Shown here: piece after piece, positions 35,131 to 43,782 of the stretch
Position numbering within the stretch: the first letter of the stretch is position 1
Layout of the letters: each line of letters starts with the position of its first letter
NCBI RefSeq assembly: GCF_019443125.1
Contig: NZ_JAHYXK010000003.1
Location: 186,001-250,000 of the forward strand
Reading direction: 5' to 3'
DNA: 64,000 bases
Source: Pontibacter aydingkolensis
GTDB taxonomy: Bacteria; Bacteroidota; Bacteroidia; Cytophagales; Hymenobacteraceae
Translations under genes and position numbers: made by a program
The notes under the pieces: model-generated
Told to the model about the DNA's origin: nothing
What the model saw: the letters and a program-made list of their open reading frames with translations, nothing else
The model's database searches: none

Positions 35131-36894
35131 TTATTCTACTTTTAGCGCTGAGGCACTCAGGTCTTTCCCTTTGGATACCTGCTTCGAGGCGTCTTTAAAG
35201 TCCTTGGTCTCCAGCGTCACGTTTTTGGTAAGCGGCCCCAGCACACGTACTACCTGCTCCTGACCGTCTTTATACTTCAGGCCTTTTACAGCTATGTTCT
35301 TACTGTTGTAAATGGTTAATGCCGGGCCTTTTTCTGTGATCACCTGCACGTTCTTCAGCTTTATGCCATCGGCGTCTACAGCCGTAATGCCTTTGGTAGC
35401 CTTAAGTATAGAGTTTTCGATACTCACGTTCTTCAGGTTCATCTCCGGCAAGCCCTGCAGTGCCACGGCCTCATCGGCACCAGCTACTGTAATGTTGCGC
35501 ATGTAGATGTCTTTGAACGAAGGCGTTTCTTCTGTAACAGGTAACAGGCGTTCGTCACGCTTCTCTGTTTCGGAGCTCTGCGTATCGTCCAGCACAGGAG
35601 AATTACCGCCGTAGAACAGGTTAAAGCTGATGGCCTGCGTCGGGATATTGATCATGTCGATGTTGGAAATGTAAATGTTCTCTACCACACCGCCTCTGCC
35701 ACGCGTGCTCTTAAAGCGGATACCGATATCAGTACCAATGAATGTGCAATTAGAAACGTGCACATTTTTAACACCACCAGACATTTCGCTGCCCACAACA
35801 AAACCGCCGTGGCCATGGTACACGATGTTGTTCTTAATGATCACGTTTTCAGTCGGGATGCCACGGTCACGACCGTCTTTGTTTTTACCTGACTTGATAC
35901 AGATAGCATCGTCACCCACGTCAAAGGTGTTATCATAGATAACGGAGTTTTTGCATGACTCCAGGTCCAGACCATCACCGTTTTGCGAGTACCATGGGTT
36001 GCGTACGTTCAGGTTACGGATAGTCACATCCTCGCACATCAGCGGGTGAATGTTCCAGGCCGGAGAATTCTGGAATGTTGGGCCATCCAGCAGTACTTTC
36101 TTGCAGTTTACCAGACTCACCATTACCGGGCGCAGGTAGTCTTTTACGGCTTCAAACTCTTCTTTTGTTTTAAAATCGGGCACGTTAAAGTTGTCTTTGC
36201 TGTCGCCTTTCATCGATTTGGCAGACGGATACCAGGTTTTGCCATCCTCGCTTACCACACCACCGGATTTCACCAGGTTTTTCCATTGTGCATCAGTTAA
36301 CTTGCTTTTCTTGGTAGGGCGCCACGCATCACCAGATCCATCGAATGTCCCCTTACCAGTAATAGCCACGTTCTCCAGGTCTTTGCCATTTATCGGAGAA
36401 ATGCTGCGGTAGGTGTTCAGACCTTCAAAGCTGGTATAGATAAGTGGGTAGTCGTCGAAGTTTGCGCTGAAAATAACCAGAGCACCAGCCTCTGCGTGTA
36501 GGTTGATATTGCTTTTTAAGGTAATAGGGCCGGTAATCCAGATACCACGCGGGATAACTACTCTACCGCCACCTTTAGCTGCCATGGCATCAATTGCCTT
36601 TGCAAAAGCCTCTGTGTTTTTGGTTAAGCCATCGCCTACCGCACCAAAGTCGGTTATACTTACACTGTTATTCGGGATAGTTGGCTCCTGCACCCGCGGC
36701 ATATCAAACTCTACTCCGGCGTACACGTCGGTTGTAGTATCTGTGGTGGCACCGGCAGATGTAGTTGTGTTTGCTTCTGAGCTTGCAGTTGTGTTAGTCT
36801 GTGCAATTGGCTGTTGCTGGCAAGACACCTGCAGCATACCTGCCAGGGCAACTAGTGCCAGGAAACGGTTAACAGTTATTTTTCTGATATTCAT
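35131..36894 (-). CDS. Polygalacturonase / exo-galacturonidase (GH28)
   Basis: This 587-residue lipoprotein (lipobox ALAGMLQVSC) has a GH28 beta-helix. The typical start is SITDFGAVGDGLTKNTEAF. The active-site blocks are NGDGLDLESC, DDAICIKSG, GHGGFVVGSEMSGG and IRFKSTRGRGG, with the three Asp and the Arg-x-Lys all present. It hydrolyses galacturonan or short oligogalacturonides, probably in the periplasm or at the outer membrane. It is 12 bases below the GH43 gene and is probably in one transcript with it. Confidence 0.93.
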   Translation of the reverse strand: MNIRKITVNRFLALVALAGMLQVSCQQQPIAQTNTTASSEANTTTSAGATTDTTTDVYAGVEFDMPRVQEPTIPNNSVSITDFGAVGDGLTKNTEAFAKAIDAMAAKGGGRVVIPRGIWITGPITLKSNINLHAEAGALVIFSANFDDYPLIYTSFEGLNTYRSISPINGKDLENVAITGKGTFDGSGDAWRPTKKSKLTDAQWKNLVKSGGVVSEDGKTWYPSAKSMKGDSKDNFNVPDFKTKEEFEAVKDYLRPVMVSLVNCKKVLLDGPTFQNSPAWNIHPLMCEDVTIRNLNVRNPWYSQNGDGLDLESCKNSVIYDNTFDVGDDAICIKSGKNKDGRDRGIPTENVIIKNNIVYHGHGGFVVGSEMSGGVKNVHVSNCTFIGTDIGIRFKSTRGRGGVVENIYISNIDMINIPTQAISFNLFYGGNSPVLDDTQSSETEKRDERLLPVTEETPSFKDIYMRNITVAGADEAVALQGLPEMNLKNVSIENSILKATKGITAVDADGIKLKNVQVITEKGPALTIYNSKNIAVKGLKYKDGQEQVVRVLGPLTKNVTLETKDFKDASKQVSKGKDLSASALKVE

Positions 36895-36906
36895 ATGCTT
36901 CGTCTG

Positions 36907-38613
36907 TTATTTCTTGCTTTGAATTGATGCAGCAGAGTTTGTATTAGGTGTTATCCTGAACCAATCAACATCCACGAATCCGGCATCGTTAATCTTATCC
37001 TGGCGTGTAGCAAATACACCCACTTTAGCTCCGATCCATCGGCCTGGCGCTGCGGTGAAGGTGCTGCCAACGGATTTATACTTTTGTCCGTCTTCGCTAT
37101 AGCTGAACTGGCACTTGCCACCTTTGTCTACTTCTACTCTAAAGTATACTTCGCTGCTGTTTAATTTCCCGATCACTTCTTCTTTTTCGGGCGTGCCTTT
37201 GTGGGCATCATCAACTGAAGTATAAGTTAAGTACACCCCGTCTTTTTTACTTACCAAACCAATGTAGGCATAATCTTCTCCCATCACCAGTAAACCGGTT
37301 CGTTCGTTCTGCAGCTTTTGGTTAGGCGTGAACTTCAGCTTAGTAGTGGCGGTAAATGTCTCTGCCGGAAACTTCTGCAGCAGCAGGTTCGGTACATCCC
37401 AAAGGTTTTTGGTGCCTTCTGGCACCTTATCATTGAAAAGGCGCAGATTTCCTTTACCTGGGTTTGCAAATGCCCAGGTTACTTTAGGGTTTGCATGCCA
37501 TTGCCATTGCAAGCCGAGTTTGTTTCCATCAAACTCATCCGACTCCTGTGGTGTAGCAACAGGGTATACTTTGCCTACATTTGGCTTCTTGTGGCTCAGC
37601 ACCGGCTCACCTTTACCGTCACCGTCTTTATCCTCGCCGATCACAGGCCATCCGTTTTTCCACTTCATGGGCTGCAGGTGCACAATGCGGCCATAGGCTT
37701 CCACATCCTGAAAATGAAAGAACCAGTCTTCACCGGATGGAGTATTTACCCAGGCACCCTGGTGTGGTCCGTTTATAGTTGTCTTGCCCTGCTCCATCAC
37801 GATCTTCTCTTCGTAAGGCCCATAGGGATTTTTGGACCGCAGTACCAGCTGCCAGCCTGTAGCTACACCACCAGCTGGGGCAAAAATGTAGTAGTAGCCG
37901 TTATGCTTGTAAAATTTCGGTCCTTCTACTGTAGGGTGCTCATCGTGACCGTCAAATACCAACGTGCCTTCATCCAGCAGCTTTGTACCATCAGGGCTCA
38001 TCTCATGCACCGCCAGCACACTCTTTATGCCTGCGCGGCTACCTGCAAAAGCATGTACCAGGTAGGCTTTTCCATTCTCATCCCAAAGCGGACAGGCATC
38101 AATCAGTCCTTTCCCTTCCTGCACCAGAACCGGCTTCTCCCACTTTCCTGCCGGGTCTTTGGTTTTAACCATGTAGATACCGAAATCCGGATCTCCCCAG
38201 TAAATGTAGAACTCGCCATTATAGTACCTTATAGATGGTGCCCACACGCCATTACCGTGCTGCGGCTTTGCAAAATGCTCGTAAGGCGGAAGGCGGTCCA
38301 ACGCATAGCCTATGATCTTCCAGTTAACCATGTCCTTTGAGTGTAGAATCTGCAAACCTGGTATGGCATTGAAACTCGACGAGGTCATGTAGTAATCATC
38401 CCCAACGCGGCACACATCAGGGTCGGAGTAATCGGCATAAAGTATAGGATTCTGATAGGTACCATCGCCTTTATCGGCTACCCACACCTGAGATACCTGC
38501 GCATCAGGTTGGATGGCAGCGGTTTTTATACTTTGTTGCGCTACACATGAACCCGTGAGGCAGCAGGTAAGAGCCGCTAATGCTGTAGAAACTATTTTAT
38601 ACTTTATGCTCAT
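36907..38613 (-). CDS. GH43 glycoside hydrolase with C-terminal beta-sandwich
   Basis: This 568-residue lipoprotein (lipobox LTGSC) has a five-bladed propeller of family 43. The likely catalytic acids are Asp in YSDPDVCRVG, Asp in GLIDACPLWDENG and Glu in TVEGPKFYK. A C-terminal concanavalin-like domain (about 370-560, ESDEFDGNKLGLQWQW) is typical of GH43 arabinosidase/xylosidase types. In pectin loci it trims arabinose or other side-chain sugars. It lies three bases after the PL1 gene upstream. Confidence 0.9.
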   Translation of the reverse strand: MSIKYKIVSTALAALTCCLTGSCVAQQSIKTAAIQPDAQVSQVWVADKGDGTYQNPILYADYSDPDVCRVGDDYYMTSSSFNAIPGLQILHSKDMVNWKIIGYALDRLPPYEHFAKPQHGNGVWAPSIRYYNGEFYIYWGDPDFGIYMVKTKDPAGKWEKPVLVQEGKGLIDACPLWDENGKAYLVHAFAGSRAGIKSVLAVHEMSPDGTKLLDEGTLVFDGHDEHPTVEGPKFYKHNGYYYIFAPAGGVATGWQLVLRSKNPYGPYEEKIVMEQGKTTINGPHQGAWVNTPSGEDWFFHFQDVEAYGRIVHLQPMKWKNGWPVIGEDKDGDGKGEPVLSHKKPNVGKVYPVATPQESDEFDGNKLGLQWQWHANPKVTWAFANPGKGNLRLFNDKVPEGTKNLWDVPNLLLQKFPAETFTATTKLKFTPNQKLQNERTGLLVMGEDYAYIGLVSKKDGVYLTYTSVDDAHKGTPEKEEVIGKLNSSEVYFRVEVDKGGKCQFSYSEDGQKYKSVGSTFTAAPGRWIGAKVGVFATRQDKINDAGFVDVDWFRITPNTNSAASIQSKK

Positions 38614-38616
38614 ACT

Positions 38617-40308
38617 TTACTCTCTTGCCAGAGCTATTCTTTTTACAATTTTATCCTGTCCAACCTGAATCGCGCACAGGTATAAACCAGCTTTAAGATT
38701 GTTCTTTGCAGCATCTTTTCCATCCCAATTTACCTCGTAAGCGCCTGGTGCTGCCTTTGTCTCAAGCAAGCTGGTTACTTGCCTGCCAGTTACATCATAT
38801 ATTTTTACTGACACCTCTGCCAGCTGCTTTACTGTAAAAGAAATGAAAGTATGGCTGGTAAACGGATTCGGATATACAGTCACGTTATACTTTTGAGAGT
38901 GGTCGGGCAAGCTGGTTACAGAGTTGCGGGTAAGGGAATTCAGGTATTTCTCCAGGTTTGTATAGCCATTACCGTTAAAGTCGCCGTTTCTGTCGCTTGC
39001 GTCGTTCGGGTTCAGGCCATTTTCTGTCTCCCATGCATCAGGCATGCCGTCTTTGTCTGTATCAGCAGGGGCTGGCTCAGAGTTAAGTGTAGGCCAGCCG
39101 CCAACTGTTGCCTGCGTGTCTATAATGCCTCTGCCTGCTCCGTATGCGCCACCGTAAGTGGCTGTTCCGGTTCTCGTTTCGTGTACAATGCGGGCATCCA
39201 CGGCATCGCGTTTCGGAAGTATGGCACCGGCACTATCTAGTACCGCCAGATAAGCTTCTTCTGCGGTTTGCGTACGAACCGGAGCAAAATTGAACGGCTC
39301 GTTTACTCTGACAATGGCAAGCCACGCACTACTAACATTCTGTACGCCACCGTTCCAGTTATCTGCCGTAGTTGCAGGGTAGCCATGCACATAGTTGCCG
39401 TTTACATACCACCTGCCCAATTCAGCCTCTGAAGGTGCGTTGGCATCTAAAATACGGTTGCGCTTAGAACTGCTGGTGGTGGCAGGGCCATATTTGTAGT
39501 AGTTGTTCACGATGTTGTGGTTGCCTCTTTCGCCGCCGTACGCGCTGTTGCCTCCCCAGTTGTACAGCACATTGTTCCTGTAGTCCACGATCTCCAGCGC
39601 TGGCTGGTTGCTGTAGCGGGCTCCATTAAAACGTGGGTTGCGGCTGGAGTGATGTGCCAGCAGGTTGTGGTGGAATGTTGCTCCCTGGCCACCCCAGATA
39701 CCGCCATAGCCGTGGTCGCCTTTGTTGTGCACCGATCTGTAAAGACTTTCGCTAAGTATGCACCACTGCATGGTAAAGTTCTTGTTATCGTAAAAGCTGC
39801 CAACCTCATCTACAGCCCAGCTAAGTGAGCAATGATCTATCATAATGTTCTGGCGGTTTCGCCCCCACATAGCATCATTCTCTACCTGAGCTTCGTCGCC
39901 TAACCTGAAACGCATGAATCGGATAATCACATTATCGGCATCTATGGTAACCGTGTTGTTTTTGATGCAAATTCCGTCGCCGGGGGCCGTTTGGCCGGCA
40001 ATGGTCAGGTTGCCGTTTTTAATGGTTAATGGTGATAGCAACGTGATCGTACCACTCACTCTAAATACAATAGTTCTGGTTCCTGACTTGAGCACGGCAT
40101 CTCTGAAGCTACCCACGCCGGAGTCGTTCAGGTTGGTTACCTCGTACACTGCGCCACCACGGCCACCGGTTGTAAACCGGCCAAAACCCTCAGCCCCCGG
40201 AAAAGCCAGCTGTTGTGCCTGTAGCTGGACAGAGCAAAGTATAAAGCCCAGCAGCAGAAGCAAACCGGCTAAGTTTATACTTTTATTTTTTGTAGAGATT
40301 GAGGCCAT
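38617..40308 (-). CDS. Pectate lyase (PL1-like) with T9SS sorting domain
   Basis: This 563-residue protein has a signal peptide (LLLLGFILCSVQLQAQ) and a PL1-like beta-helix opening with AFPGAEGFGRFTTGGRGGAVYEVTNLNDSG. Later blocks include DHCSLSWAVDEV, GGIWGGQGATFHHNLLAHHSSRNPRFNG and NVVNNYYKYGP-like strands. A calcium-binding dockerin-like stretch (DTDKDGMPDAWE) and a T9SS domain (VYPNPFTSHTFI to IVKRIAL) end it. It is paralogous to the lipoprotein at 43783-45183, which lacks the T9SS domain. So one version is exported to the surface or medium and the other is lipid-anchored. Confidence 0.92.
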   Translation of the reverse strand: MASISTKNKSINLAGLLLLLGFILCSVQLQAQQLAFPGAEGFGRFTTGGRGGAVYEVTNLNDSGVGSFRDAVLKSGTRTIVFRVSGTITLLSPLTIKNGNLTIAGQTAPGDGICIKNNTVTIDADNVIIRFMRFRLGDEAQVENDAMWGRNRQNIMIDHCSLSWAVDEVGSFYDNKNFTMQWCILSESLYRSVHNKGDHGYGGIWGGQGATFHHNLLAHHSSRNPRFNGARYSNQPALEIVDYRNNVLYNWGGNSAYGGERGNHNIVNNYYKYGPATTSSSKRNRILDANAPSEAELGRWYVNGNYVHGYPATTADNWNGGVQNVSSAWLAIVRVNEPFNFAPVRTQTAEEAYLAVLDSAGAILPKRDAVDARIVHETRTGTATYGGAYGAGRGIIDTQATVGGWPTLNSEPAPADTDKDGMPDAWETENGLNPNDASDRNGDFNGNGYTNLEKYLNSLTRNSVTSLPDHSQKYNVTVYPNPFTSHTFISFTVKQLAEVSVKIYDVTGRQVTSLLETKAAPGAYEVNWDGKDAAKNNLKAGLYLCAIQVGQDKIVKRIALARE

Positions 40309-40345
40309 AGGTCAGCTAAAGTTTAGTCTTGTTAAGGTTGTAATC

Positions 40346-41332
40346 TTATTTGCTTGAGGTTGTTACTGTGCCCGGAACCCAGTCGCCGAAGATCTGCTCC
40401 AGCGTATACTTTTGGGCCTCGTCTGCAGTGAGTTGGTGCGCCCATTTTACTCTTGTTTTTGGGCTTGCCCCCGGGCCTCTGGAATTATACTCTGCGTAAA
40501 AGGCTGTTTTCTCCGCATCGGGTTTGTTCCAGTTATGCCAGCCTTCCGGGTTAATGTGGTTGCCTAAATAGCTGTTGAAAAACACTGTTTTGGCATAGGG
40601 TCTCCAGGGGCGACCCAGGTACACCGATTCAGCCTGTGCATCGCCTGTTAAGCGGCAGTTCAGAAATACAAAGCCTGTGGGAGTTTCGGGGAGTGTAGAT
40701 GCGGCCGTTACATAGCTGCCGCCTTTTTTACTGTAGATCTCGCAGTTATCAAATACAGCCGTAGACCAGCCAAAAATAAAATCTGTGGTGCCTTCTATGT
40801 AGCAGTCTTTGTAGTACTGGCGGCTCTTTTCGCCGTGCGGGTACAGCGTATCCTGGAAACCCAGGAAACGGCAGTTCCGGAACATGACCATGTCGCCATC
40901 CACACGCACCGCTACCGCCTGTCCCACCGGGCCGGAGCTGTTCTCAAAAGTTATATTCTCTGCTGTAAAGCCATCGCCAAACACATAAAAGCTGGTAGAG
41001 CCGGTTGTGCCCATTTCCTCACCAAAGCGGTTCTTTTTAGAAGCGTAGTCGTCGAAAGTAAGGATCGTACTCTTCACATCTTCGCCTGTAAACTTTACAT
41101 TGGTTTTTGTAGATGGGAGAGTAAGCTTCTCTTTATAAACCCCTTTTTTGATGAAGATGCTGGTCTGGTTTTTTCTGAAGTCAGGCACCGCGTCTATGGC
41201 TTCCTGCACTGTTTTAAAATCCCCGCTTCCGTCTGTAGCCACTACAAAATCATACTTCTGCGCCTGCACGTGTAGTGCCAGTACACAAAGTATAACTGTG
41301 AAGTATAACGTATAGGTGATGCGTGATTTCAT
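40346..41332 (-). CDS. Pectinesterase (CE8)
   Basis: This 328-residue single-domain CE8 protein has a signal peptide (LYFTVILCVLALHVQAQ). It contains GDFKTVQEAIDAVPDF, GFQDTLY, TTDFIFGWSTAVFDNC and YLGRPWRPYAKT, with a complete active site. It removes methyl groups from pectin. It is close in sequence to the frameshifted gene at 42827-43773 (GTTDFIF, LGRPWRP, GWHNWNKPDAEKT). The gene upstream (GH105) is 237 bases away and the gap carries repeats. Confidence 0.93.
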   Translation of the reverse strand: MKSRITYTLYFTVILCVLALHVQAQKYDFVVATDGSGDFKTVQEAIDAVPDFRKNQTSIFIKKGVYKEKLTLPSTKTNVKFTGEDVKSTILTFDDYASKKNRFGEEMGTTGSTSFYVFGDGFTAENITFENSSGPVGQAVAVRVDGDMVMFRNCRFLGFQDTLYPHGEKSRQYYKDCYIEGTTDFIFGWSTAVFDNCEIYSKKGGSYVTAASTLPETPTGFVFLNCRLTGDAQAESVYLGRPWRPYAKTVFFNSYLGNHINPEGWHNWNKPDAEKTAFYAEYNSRGPGASPKTRVKWAHQLTADEAQKYTLEQIFGDWVPGTVTTSSK

Positions 41333-41504
41333 TTTTTTGATTCTTAGTTTAAGCTATTCTTATTTGCCAGCTGTTCATCCCCCTGCCCCCTTCCAAGAGG
41401 GTCTTATTCTGCAATTGTAGATCAATCAAAAACTACTTGTGCTGAATGTCCCCCTTTGAAGGGAGCAGGGGGATGATCACAGTCTAAGTTCAATAATTGG
41501 AAAA

Positions 41505-41560
41505 GCTGGGCCAGAGGCCCACACTATAGCCAGTCACGAGGGTGCATCCTCGCGCCATGC
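41505..41560. repeat. Double-hairpin element, copy 3
   Basis: GGGCC/GGCCC, then CACACTATAGC, GTCACGAG and CGAGG/CCTCG, ending CGCGCCATG. The first half is identical to that at 26321-26425, while the second stem has different bases. Confidence 0.6.
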
Positions 41561-41569
41561 TAATTTTTC

Positions 41570-42799
41570 TTACTTCAAAGCCGCTGCCGTACCTAACTCC
41601 TCAAAAAGCAATGATGCCATAATAAAAGGTGCTACTGCCTTCGGATCGTTGTCACGGCGCTCTTCGTTAATGTAGTATTCGTAGGTGCCATCGCGGTAAG
41701 GTGTGCCACCTAGACCAGCCACCGCACAAACCTGTGTAATGCTGATGGTACCATCCGTGTTCTCCTTAATCAGGTTAGTAAGTATACCGTTATACCCTTT
41801 CCTGGCAACTTTCAAATACTTCTGGTCGATGTGGCCATTCTTGGCAGCCTTTACCAAAAAGTAAGTGAACATGCTGGATGCTGAACCTTCGAGATAGTTA
41901 CCTTCTCTTCCACCCTGGTCTACAACCTGATACCATAAGCCAGTCTTCTCATCCTGGTACTTCACTAGCGCGTTGGCCATTTTCTGAGTAATCTGCAGTA
42001 TCTCAGCTCTGCGCGGGTGGTCTTTCGGGAAGTAATCCAGCACATCAACCAAAGCCATCGCATACCAACCCATTGCACGACCCCATACATTGGGTGCCTG
42101 ACCAGTTACCGGGTCTGCCCACTTTTGCTCTTTGCTCTCATCCCAACCGTGTCGCCACAAGCCTTTCTTAGCGTCCCAGGTGTACTTGTCTACTAATACA
42201 ATCTGGTTTGCTACATCATCAAAAATGGCCGGCTCGTTATACTCCATGGCATACTGTGCCAGAAACGGAGAGGCCATGTACAGGCCGTCGAGCCACATCT
42301 GGTGCGGATAGATCTTCTTGTGCCAGAAACCGCCTTCTGTTGTGCGTGGATGCGTGCGCATCTGGTCACGGAGGTTTTCAAAGGCCTGTTTATACTTTTG
42401 ATCACCGGTTTCCTTGTACAGCTCCATCAGGAACTTACCCGGGTTCACGCGGTCAATGTTGTAGTCGCTTTTCCTATAGGTAAGGATGGTGCCGTTTTCG
42501 CTGATCATGGTGTCGGCGAAGGCCTGTATGTAGTTCAGGTATTTCTGATCGCCAGTTTTCTCATAAACCCTTTCGATAGCAGAGGCAAACAAACCTTGCG
42601 TATAATCCCACTTTGGCTTGTCCTTAAAGTCGATCATCCAGCCCTGCGGGTTGCGCTTTATATCCGAATCGGCCATACGTACCGACCACGCTTTTGCAGT
42701 AGGCTGGTTTACAGAAGATGTCGTAGCAACGGGCTCACCGTTTTTACAGGAAGCTGCTAATAAGGCAATGGCTACAAACGCGTACCTGGTAAATTTCAT
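41570..42799 (-). CDS. Unsaturated galacturonyl/rhamnogalacturonyl hydrolase (GH105)
   Basis: This 409-residue lipoprotein (lipobox IALLAASC) has an (alpha/alpha)6 barrel. Characteristic blocks are WDYTQGLFASAIERVYE, GGFWHKKIYPHQMWLDGLYMASPFLAQYA, WGRAMGWYAMALVDVLDYFP and YLEGSASSMFTYFLVKAA. The Asp in MWLDGLYMA is the likely acid. It removes the 4,5-unsaturated uronic acid left by pectate lyases, giving the open-chain product (DKI after rearrangement) that KduI takes. It links the extracellular lyases to the kdu genes of this locus. Confidence 0.93.
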   Translation of the reverse strand: MKFTRYAFVAIALLAASCKNGEPVATTSSVNQPTAKAWSVRMADSDIKRNPQGWMIDFKDKPKWDYTQGLFASAIERVYEKTGDQKYLNYIQAFADTMISENGTILTYRKSDYNIDRVNPGKFLMELYKETGDQKYKQAFENLRDQMRTHPRTTEGGFWHKKIYPHQMWLDGLYMASPFLAQYAMEYNEPAIFDDVANQIVLVDKYTWDAKKGLWRHGWDESKEQKWADPVTGQAPNVWGRAMGWYAMALVDVLDYFPKDHPRRAEILQITQKMANALVKYQDEKTGLWYQVVDQGGREGNYLEGSASSMFTYFLVKAAKNGHIDQKYLKVARKGYNGILTNLIKENTDGTISITQVCAVAGLGGTPYRDGTYEYYINEERRDNDPKAVAPFIMASLLFEELGTAAALK

Positions 42800-42826
42800 G
42801 TTAGTAAAGAATTATACTTTGCTCTT

Positions 42827-43773
42827 TTATTTTTTCGGCGCCCACTTATCATCCCCTGCCAAAATCAGCTCCGGTTTATACTTTTTAGCTTCTTTGCTGT
42901 TAAGTTGCCTGGCCCATGCTACTCTTGTATTTGCTGATGCTCCAGGCCCTTTCGACTTATACTCTGCATAGAAGGTAGTTTTCTCCGCATCTGGTTTGTT
43001 CCAGTTGTGCCAGCCTTCCGGACGAATATGCTGCCCTAGTTTTGTGTTAATGAAAACGGTTTTAGCGAAAGGTCTCCAGGGGCGGCCCAGGTATACTTTC
43101 AGGTCATCAGTCAAGGCAGTCACATTGCAGTTGAGGAACACAAAACCGTAATTTTTATCCTGTGGCGTGGAGGCGGCTGTAATGTAAGAGTTTTTTTGCA
43201 GTGGATGGTGCAGTTGTCAAAAACCGCTGTAGCAGGTCCGAAAATAAAATCGGTAGTGCCCTCTATGTAGCAGTTAATGTAGTACTGGCGGCTGTTGGCT
43301 ACGCCTGCATAAAGCGTATCCTGATCACCGATGATGCGGCAGTTCTTAAATACACAACGGTCCGCTTCTACGTGCAGCGCTACTGCCTGGCCTACTCCTG
43401 GTCCTGCGGTATTCTCGAAGGTGATGTTCTCAGCCCTGAAATTGTTTCCCTGCACCAGCACGGTATAGGAAGTAAAGGTGTTGATATCGCCTTTGCCCGA
43501 ATGGTCGTCCCAGCTGATGATGGTATTCTCTTTGCTTTCGCCGATCAGGTTAATATTTGTCTTCCAGGATGGGATGATCAGCTTTTCGCGGTAAGTGCCG
43601 TTCTTAACAAATATCTCAACCCCATTTACCGGAAAGGCAGGCACTGCATCTACAGCAGCCTGCACCGAAGTATAATCACCACTGCCATCCTGCGCCACTA
43701 CCAACTTTACCGGCTGCGCATGCAACTGGAAGTATGAGAAAAACAGAACTAATATGGTAATTATACTTTTCAC
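42827..43773 (-). pseudogene. Pectinesterase (CE8) with a frameshift in a poly-A tract
   Basis: The N-terminal part (GTG start at 43773, signal peptide ITILVLFFSYFQLHAQ, then GDQDTLY and TTDFIFGPATAVFDNC) reads to CTIHCKK. The C-terminal part (FLNCNVTAL, YLGRPWRPFAKT, GWHNWNKPDAEKT) continues in another frame. The break lies at seven A residues of the coding strand (43191-43197); eight would restore an intact gene reading KNSYITAAST, which other CE8 proteins have here. All other active-site residues are intact, so the change is recent, a sequencing error, or a slippage site. The next gene is close, 28 bases away. Confidence 0.85.
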
Positions 43774-43782
43774 GGCTATACT

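Noticed and set aside
36798..36815. TGTGCAATTGGC-like half operator inside the GH28 gene
   Set aside because: Only one half matches, the central CG is absent, and it lies within coding sequence near the signal peptide.
37318..38340. A 340-codon open frame antisense to the GH43 gene
   Set aside because: It is a shadow of the GH43 coding frame, rich in Cys, His and Arg, without domain pattern, signal peptide or start context.
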